Of a DNA stretch of 64,000 nucleotides, positions 58,606 through 64,000 are shown in pieces. This stretch comes from an uncultured Bacteroidales bacterium. GTDB taxonomy: Bacteria; Bacteroidota; Bacteroidia; Bacteroidales; Bacteroidaceae. The DNA lies in assembly GCA_902802265.1 (NCBI GenBank), contig CADCLN010000001.1, forward strand, positions 1 to 64,000, read 5' to 3'. The position numbers were made by a program, and so were the translations under genes. The stretch's first letter is position 1. The number at the start of each line of letters is the position of its first letter. Below the pieces are notes generated by a model. It ran no database searches, was not told the origin of the DNA, and saw only the letters and a program-made list of their open reading frames with translations.

Positions 58606-59913
58606 TCAATCATTCTTGTAATTGTCCAACTTGTTCAGATAAAACTTCCGCAGTTCGGTCCATTTATAATATGGATGCTGGCTGCGGTCGATGGGCAGTG
58701 TGGTTTCCTTTTCGTTGAGCAGCACCTTGACGAGGATGTCGTCGGGGTTCAGACTGCCAGGTTTTGCATTCTTGGGACGGTAGAACACCATTTGGATGTT
58801 GCAACCCATGGGATAGATGCGGTAGTTCACCCAGTAGTCTTCCAGATGGTCGAGGTCATCTACACGCACACCGCAGGAGTCAAGTTCCATGAGACAAGCC
58901 AATGGCATGACGCAGACTTCATGACCAAAACGGAGTGAGGCGCCATTGGTGTAGGTCTTGCTGGCAAATACTGTGTCGGCTGTTTCAATCATGTTTCGAA
59001 GCAGGAATCGCTGATTGAAAGCCATGTTGCCATCGGTCTGTGGGGCATGGGCATATCCTAAGTACCAATCAATGTTTTTCCAGCGCCACTGGTCGTAGGC
59101 TTCTTCTTCAGTGAAGATGTAGTAGAGGTCTTCGCCGAAGCTGTGACTCTGCATGTTGGTTGTCACATTGAAGAGGGAACGCATGAAGGAACCTGCACGG
59201 AATTCATGGTTGTTCCAATATGATTCCTGTGTAAAGAGGCTGCGGCAAAGACGTTCCGGATGGGTGTATTTTGCCCGATAGTGGTCTGCTATCTTACCAC
59301 GTTTTCTGCCTGATTCGGATACCTTTCCATCCCAACTGTGGTTTAGATACCACTGGAATTTTTCACTCACATCGTTGTGAATCTTCAGGTTGGGATTGAA
59401 GGCTGTAATTTCTTCACATTCTGCTACCATTGAGAGGATGCAACGGATGACTACGGTACTACGAGCATCTACTTCGGCTGTCTTGCCACTGAAGATTTCG
59501 GGGAAGTTCTGTGTCATGCGTTTGCCGATGCCATGATGCTGTATTTCACCAATATCACTCAGGTCTCCCAAACGGTCACGGGTGGAGGGATAGAAACGCT
59601 CTAATTTTTCCAGCACTTCTTGGCCCAGTGTTGTGAGCACTCCTTCTTCCTTTGCTCGGCGCAGCGTGTTGAGGGGGTCTCTGTATTCATTTTCATTGAT
59701 CAACCAGCGTGAACCGTGGCGACCATAGTGATCCATGTAGAAGGGCACATATCCCTTGGGGGCTGGCGTCAATTTCTCTGTGGGCACGAGGTAAGCCATG
59801 TGGTTACTGGCTGTACGCAGGATGTTTTCGTGAATTTCTTCCCTTGCGGTCTGGGCAAAGGAGATGGCGATGGATGATGCGCAAAGGAGCGCAAATGCGA
59901 ATGTTTTTTTCAT
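58606..59913 (-). CDS. Secreted histidine acid phosphatase (MINPP/phytase-like)
   Basis: 435 residues from the ATG at 59913, which gives a signal peptide (MKKTFAFALLCASSIAISFA). The upstream in-frame start would add 11 residues ahead of the signal sequence. The histidine phosphatase signature is YGRHGSRW (residues ~63-70), and the C-terminal proton-donor pair is in LRFGHEVCVMPLACLMEL. Family members release phosphate from inositol phosphates or other phosphomonoesters in the periplasm. It lies 13 bp downstream of the PII-like gene on the same strand. Confidence 0.83.
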   Translation of the reverse strand: MKKTFAFALLCASSIAISFAQTAREEIHENILRTASNHMAYLVPTEKLTPAPKGYVPFYMDHYGRHGSRWLINENEYRDPLNTLRRAKEEGVLTTLGQEVLEKLERFYPSTRDRLGDLSDIGEIQHHGIGKRMTQNFPEIFSGKTAEVDARSTVVIRCILSMVAECEEITAFNPNLKIHNDVSEKFQWYLNHSWDGKVSESGRKRGKIADHYRAKYTHPERLCRSLFTQESYWNNHEFRAGSFMRSLFNVTTNMQSHSFGEDLYYIFTEEEAYDQWRWKNIDWYLGYAHAPQTDGNMAFNQRFLLRNMIETADTVFASKTYTNGASLRFGHEVCVMPLACLMELDSCGVRVDDLDHLEDYWVNYRIYPMGCNIQMVFYRPKNAKPGSLNPDDILVKVLLNEKETTLPIDRSQHPYYKWTELRKFYLNKLDNYKND

Positions 59914-59926
59914 ATTCGTATGCTTA

Positions 59927-60220
59927 TTAGATGCTTTGCTCCACATTCCAGACGAAGGCGCGGAGACCGAGTAAGGGGTTGTCTATGTCAAGTTGTTGGA
60001 GACGACGGAGCAGGGGCTGCACTTGTGTGTCTTCCACAATGGTAAAGATGGCACTGTTCATGGAAGGCCAAGCATGACTGCCCAAATGGGGGTCGCCTGT
60101 TTTTGTTCCACGTCCACCGGCATCCTCCAGCAAGGTGTAGCCTCGGGCATTAGAGGCATCCAGTGCTTCTATCACATTGTCGTGATGGGCTTTGTCGTAT
60201 GTTATAAATACTGTTTTCAT
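59927..60220 (-). CDS. PII-like small protein behind the RND permease
   Basis: 97 residues from ATG 60220; the longer frame overlaps the permease gene and its N-terminal tail is not conserved-looking. MKTVFITYDKAHHDNVIEALDASNARGYTLLEDAGGRGTKTGDPHLGSHAWPSMNSAIFTIVEDTQVQPLLRRLQQLD has the beta-alpha-beta/beta-alpha-beta layout and the GRG(T/S)xTG(D/E)P loop of GlnB/PII-like proteins. It starts 25 bp after the permease stop. PII-like proteins paired with transporters usually sense a ligand and regulate the partner; here this would be the efflux pump (inference). Confidence 0.72.
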   Translation of the reverse strand: MKTVFITYDKAHHDNVIEALDASNARGYTLLEDAGGRGTKTGDPHLGSHAWPSMNSAIFTIVEDTQVQPLLRRLQQLDIDNPLLGLRAFVWNVEQSI

Positions 60221-60245
60221 CTTATCCTTTAGAGTACTTGGTACA

Positions 60246-63200
60246 TTATTTGAATTGTTCTTCTGCCTTGTGTTCCTTCCAGTATTCGTTGAGTTCACGC
60301 TGCTCTTTCATCTTGCGACGTTTACGCTTGATGCCAACAGCACCGAAGATACAGAACATGGATGGAGTATAAATCAAGGTAAGGATGGTGGACGCTGTCA
60401 GACCGCCAATGATGCTGATACCCATGGGGCGCCACATTTCGGCACCGACACCGTGACTCACAGCCATTGGCACCATACCAAGAATGGTCGTGAGCGATGT
60501 CATCAGGATAGGACGCAGACGGCTACGGGCAGCTGCTACAGAGGCTCGTATGAGTCCGTAACCACGTTCACGCAGAAGTTGTGTATAGTCGATGAGTACA
60601 ATACCGTTCTTCACCACAATACCAATCAGCATGATACCACCAAGCATTGACATGATATTGATGTTGGTGCCCGTAAGGAGGAGGGCAAAAATGATACCTG
60701 CAAAGGCAAAGGGTACGGTAATCATGATGATAAACGGATAGGTAAGCGACTCAAACTGAGCGGCCATCACGATGAATACCAACAGGAGGATCAAGATTCC
60801 CAGTGTGCCCAAGTCGCGGTTTGAATCCTGCTGGTCTTCGTAAGATCCTGCCACTTGTACATAGACACCATTGGGCATATCCATCTTTTCATAGATTGCA
60901 CGTCCATATTCCACACCGTCGGACAAGGCATAGCCATCTTTGAGCACGGCAGACACCGTAACAATACGTTGGCGGTCTTTACGTTCAATCGTGGGTGGGA
61001 TGTCACTCTCTGTGATGGTGGCGATGTTTCGTACACGCACATTTCCCTTTGATGTAGGAATCAACATGTTCAGCAAGTCTTCCACACTGATACGGGAATC
61101 GGGTTCATAGCGCACTTTGATGTCGTATTCGTCACCGTCTTCACGATAATAGGACATCAGAGAACCTGTAATCAGGTTGCGCACAGCATTTGATGCATCG
61201 CTCATGCCAATGCCCAATTCTGCCAGTTTATCGCGGTCGAACTGAATAACCAATTCGGGCTGGAAATCTGAACGGGAAATGTTGGTCTGTCCCACCATCT
61301 CACCTTCAGCCAGTTTTGCAGCCAATTCGTCGGCAACAGCACCTGTGGCGTCCATGTCGTAGCCATAAATTTCAAAGGTTGCCGTACTTTGTCCGCCCAT
61401 TCCCCTACCCTGACGGCCTCCCAGCATAACCTGGTATTTTGCCAGTTCGGGCACAGCCTTACAGTCTTCACGCATTTCGTCGCAAATCTTCACCAGACCT
61501 ATTTTACGTTTGTTGGAAGGCACAAACTGAATGTTGAACGAAGCTATGTGCGAACCATTGTCGGAAAGCGAAGCAAAGGTGTTGTTGTCGCCTGCCTGTC
61601 CTACGGTGAAGTTGCAAGCCTGCAAGTCTGCACCATAGCGTTTCATCCATTTGTCGGCAAGTCCCTGAGCAATTGCTTTCGTCACTTCGGTGCGTGTACC
61701 GATAGGAGCCTGCAAAGTGACACCGACACGTCCAGAGTCGTTGGCTGGGAAGAATTCGCTCTTTATACCTACGACCTCCATGGCCACAATGGATGAGACA
61801 AAAAACAGGACACAGAGCCCGATGACTGTCCAACGATGACGAACCGCCCTGTTAATCATGTTCTCATACACATCGTCCAGCTTGTCCAACATGCGTTGAA
61901 TAGGGGCATAGAAGGTCTTGAACAGTTTGCTCTGCTTTTTCTGCAAACGCAACATCTGAGAACAAAGCATGGGGGTAAACGAAAGTGCTGAGGTCGTAGA
62001 GATGGTCATAATGACACACATCATCCAACCTAACTGCTTGAAAAGCACACCCGACATACCTGTCACCATCGTCAGCGGGAAGAACACGGCAATCATGGTG
62101 AGCGTAGAGGCTATAACTGAGATAGCCACCTCGTTTGTGGCATGAATAGCTGCCTGTTTGGGGGAAGAACCTCGTTCAATATGTGTGGTCACGTTCTCCA
62201 ATACCACAATGGCGTCATCCACCACATTACCGATGGCGATAGAGAGACACGAAAGCGAAATCATGTTGAGCGAACCACCCGTTCCATACAAATATATAAA
62301 GGAGGCAATGAGCGACATCGGGATGGTGATACAGATAATCAGCGTAGCACGCCAACGTCCCAAGAACACAAACACGACAATCACCACGAAGATTAAGGCA
62401 AACGCAATGGTTTCCACCAACGTGTCGATGGTGTTCAGAATGTTCTCCGACGTGTTAATCATCATCTCAAGGTTCACGTCCGAAGGCAAGTTCTTGCGCA
62501 GTTCGGGCAATATATCAATCACTTTCTCCGAAATAGCCACGGAGTTAGCACCACTCTGCTTCTGGATGATGATGATAGCACCTTGCTTTCCGTTGGTGAA
62601 TGTCTGCTGAGCGCGTTCCTCTACATTATCGACAATGCGAGCCACATCACGCAGATAGACTTTTGCACCGTTCCTTGAACCGATTACCACATTCAACATC
62701 TGCTGTGGGTCGGTAAATTCACCTTCCACACGCACCGTGTAGGTGGTCGTACCAATATCAATGGAACCATTGGTTATATTCCTGTTCTCCGCAGCAATGG
62801 CAGCACTCACCTGAGCAGCACTCAAGCCGTAAGCCTCCATCTTCACGGGGTCCATATAGACATTGATTTCACGTTCAGGAGCACCTGCAATCGACACCGT
62901 ACCTACACCGTCGATACGTGCCAACGGGTTAGCTACATTGTCGTCCAAAATTTTGTAGAGTGCCTGCTGACTTTCTTCCGCCTGCACCGAAAGCAGCACA
63001 ATCGGAATCATGTCGGTAGAGAATTTGAAGATGATGGGCGTATTGGCATCGTTAGGCAATGAATTGCTCACCATGTCCAATTTGTCGCGTACATCATTGG
63101 TCAGCACATCAATGTCGTGACCATACTCAAACTCCATCGTGATGACACTGACATTCTCACGTGAATTCGACGTGATATGCTTCAGGTGCTCCACTGAGTT

Positions 63201-63413
63201 CAACGTGTTCTCCAGTGGGCGCGTCACATTGTTTTCTATATCATTTGCCGAAGCACCATTATAATATGTAAAAATCATAATGGTATTCGTCTCGATGTCC
63301 GGATAAAGGTCAATCGGGAGTTTCAGCAAAGAGAACAAGCCCAGGATAATCACTGCCAGGAAGCAGAGGCTTGTCATAATCGGTCGTTTGACCGCACCTT
63401 CGTATAGGCTCAT
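60246..63413 (-). CDS. RND efflux permease (HAE1/AcrB family), second system
   Basis: 1055 residues. Begins MSLYEGAVKRPIMTSLCFLAVIILGLFSLLKLPIDLYPDIE. TM4 proton-relay aspartates are in IAIGNVVDDAIVVLENVTTHIERG, and the C-terminal half contains NIMSMLGGIMLIGIVVKNGIVLIDYTQLLRERG. The glycine-rich loop VMLGGRQGRGMGGQS is a lineage feature. It is not closely alike to the pump at 25152, so it is a separate system with its own adaptor upstream (63508-64000); no outer-membrane channel gene follows within the window. Confidence 0.93.
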   Translation of the reverse strand: MSLYEGAVKRPIMTSLCFLAVIILGLFSLLKLPIDLYPDIETNTIMIFTYYNGASANDIENNVTRPLENTLNSVEHLKHITSNSRENVSVITMEFEYGHDIDVLTNDVRDKLDMVSNSLPNDANTPIIFKFSTDMIPIVLLSVQAEESQQALYKILDDNVANPLARIDGVGTVSIAGAPEREINVYMDPVKMEAYGLSAAQVSAAIAAENRNITNGSIDIGTTTYTVRVEGEFTDPQQMLNVVIGSRNGAKVYLRDVARIVDNVEERAQQTFTNGKQGAIIIIQKQSGANSVAISEKVIDILPELRKNLPSDVNLEMMINTSENILNTIDTLVETIAFALIFVVIVVFVFLGRWRATLIICITIPMSLIASFIYLYGTGGSLNMISLSCLSIAIGNVVDDAIVVLENVTTHIERGSSPKQAAIHATNEVAISVIASTLTMIAVFFPLTMVTGMSGVLFKQLGWMMCVIMTISTTSALSFTPMLCSQMLRLQKKQSKLFKTFYAPIQRMLDKLDDVYENMINRAVRHRWTVIGLCVLFFVSSIVAMEVVGIKSEFFPANDSGRVGVTLQAPIGTRTEVTKAIAQGLADKWMKRYGADLQACNFTVGQAGDNNTFASLSDNGSHIASFNIQFVPSNKRKIGLVKICDEMREDCKAVPELAKYQVMLGGRQGRGMGGQSTATFEIYGYDMDATGAVADELAAKLAEGEMVGQTNISRSDFQPELVIQFDRDKLAELGIGMSDASNAVRNLITGSLMSYYREDGDEYDIKVRYEPDSRISVEDLLNMLIPTSKGNVRVRNIATITESDIPPTIERKDRQRIVTVSAVLKDGYALSDGVEYGRAIYEKMDMPNGVYVQVAGSYEDQQDSNRDLGTLGILILLLVFIVMAAQFESLTYPFIIMITVPFAFAGIIFALLLTGTNINIMSMLGGIMLIGIVVKNGIVLIDYTQLLRERGYGLIRASVAAARSRLRPILMTSLTTILGMVPMAVSHGVGAEMWRPMGISIIGGLTASTILTLIYTPSMFCIFGAVGIKRKRRKMKEQRELNEYWKEHKAEEQFK

Positions 63414-63426
63414 AAATCCATTTATA

Positions 63427-63507
63427 ATTCACCATGTACCATGTACCATTTTGCCTTTCAGCAAATACCATGCCCCAGCCAAATAATAGTAAATCGTTAA
63501 TGGTACA
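63427..63507. repeat. ATGGTAC micro-repeat in the adaptor-permease spacer
   Basis: Two or three tandem CATGTAC/ATGGTACA units (63433-63450) and a further copy near 63498-63506 fill the spacer between adaptor and permease genes. Same class as 16914-16976. Confidence 0.6.
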
Positions 63508-64000
63508 TTATTTTACTACTTCCACTTCGCGGCCATTCGCCAAGCGAGTCTGGCCGGCAATTACTACTTCGTCGCCAGGATTGACGCCACTGATAATCTC
63601 ATATTGCTCGCCGAGGTGTTTGCCCAGCTCCACCTTGTTGTAGCTTACCTTTCCGTCTTTATACACATAGACGTAGCGGTCGCCGGCACCAATCTGCTTA
63701 ACCAGCGCCTGGTCAGGAACCAGCACATGGTGAGCTGTGCCGAAACTTACTGTGGCGCGTGCAAACATGCCTGGGCGGACTTTCTGGCTTGAATTGTTGA
63801 TGGTAATCTCCACAGGGAATGTGTGCGTCGTGGCATCCACCGTCGGATAAATAATGGTCACCTTGCCCGTGAACTGCTCACCCTCGTAAGCATCCAGCGC
63901 AATGTCAACCGTCTGTCCTTTCTTCACCAGTGAATAGAATATTTCGGAAACATTGACTTTCAGTTTCACGGGGTTCGTCTGCTCGATGGTCAACACGGGA
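63508..64000 (-). CDS. RND membrane-fusion (adaptor) protein, C-terminal part (cut by window edge)
   Basis: The frame is open to the window edge, leaving the last ~164 residues. VNVSEIFYSLVKKGQTVDIALDAYEGEQFTGKVTIIYPTVDATTHTFPVEITINNSSQKVRPGMFARATVSFG is the beta-barrel domain of HlyD/AcrA-type adaptors. VLVPDQALVKQIGAGDRYVYVYKDGKVSYNKVELGKHLGEQYEIISGVNPGDEVVIAGQTRLANGREVEV is the membrane-proximal domain. It is the partner of the permease directly downstream (94-bp repeat-containing spacer). Confidence 0.9.
   Translation of the reverse strand, partial: PVLTIEQTNPVKLKVNVSEIFYSLVKKGQTVDIALDAYEGEQFTGKVTIIYPTVDATTHTFPVEITINNSSQKVRPGMFARATVSFGTAHHVLVPDQALVKQIGAGDRYVYVYKDGKVSYNKVELGKHLGEQYEIISGVNPGDEVVIAGQTRLANGREVEVVK

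Overview
The window looks like a chromosome segment from a Bacteroidales bacterium, most likely a Prevotellaceae (Prevotella/Segatella-like) gut or oral species. The evidence: many intergenic regions carry the Bacteroidetes -7 promoter box TACCTTTG, several with a TTTG-like -33 box 18-20 bp upstream. Lipoproteins have Bacteroidetes-style SDDD tails after the lipobox. One secreted enzyme ends in a type IX secretion-like tail. There is a UpxY-type antiterminator at the head of a polysaccharide locus, and short AT-rich micro-repeats between and even inside genes. I saw no rRNA, tRNA or CRISPR array.

Layout. 1-2062: the end of a thioredoxin-like gene, a truncated exported-protein gene cut off at a palindromic repeat, and a convergent FAD-dependent dehydrogenase. 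2337-13796 (+): dnaX; a fucO / exo-rhamnogalacturonan-lyase-like / GH9 run; sodB; a CE1-like esterase; a YqhD-like alcohol dehydrogenase; and a nitroreductase lipoprotein. 13883-18450 (-): menA, a secreted agmatine/peptidyl-arginine-deiminase-like enzyme, an alpha/beta hydrolase, and a small winged-helix protein. 18803-31435 (+): GH105, a PIF1-like helicase, preA, an RND efflux trio, and a carbohydrate-binding protein of the Cthe_2159 type. Rhamnogalacturonan breakdown (PL26-like, GH105, esterases, the pectin-binding-type protein) and disposal of lactaldehyde from rhamnose or fucose (fucO) form a plausible functional theme.

31436-33160 holds a repeat-rich spacer followed by three tightly overlapping small genes (DUF3791, an ART-like DUF3990 protein, and an unknown), which could be a toxin-antitoxin-like module. 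A surface lipoprotein follows on the minus strand.

34650-57665 is a surface polysaccharide locus. It begins with a tyrosine recombinase, directly followed by a 190-bp segment bounded by perfect 20-bp inverted repeats. That segment contains a promoter, which in this sequence points away from the locus (apparent OFF state). Next come upxY and a translationally coupled unknown gene, then an AT-rich block: UDP-GlcNAc 2-epimerase, flippase, Wzy-like polymerase, several glycosyltransferases, gmd plus a perosamine-synthase-like aminotransferase, two pyruvyltransferase-family proteins, a nitroreductase, and an FrhB-like Fe-S protein. The block is interrupted by an IS66-like remnant that itself contains an inverted-repeat-bounded small ORF. 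Immediately after it a glycosyltransferase is frameshifted. The abrupt drop in GC suggests the block was acquired horizontally.

57756-64000: deoD (+), then on the minus strand a histidine acid phosphatase, a PII-like small protein, an RND permease and the end of its membrane-fusion protein.
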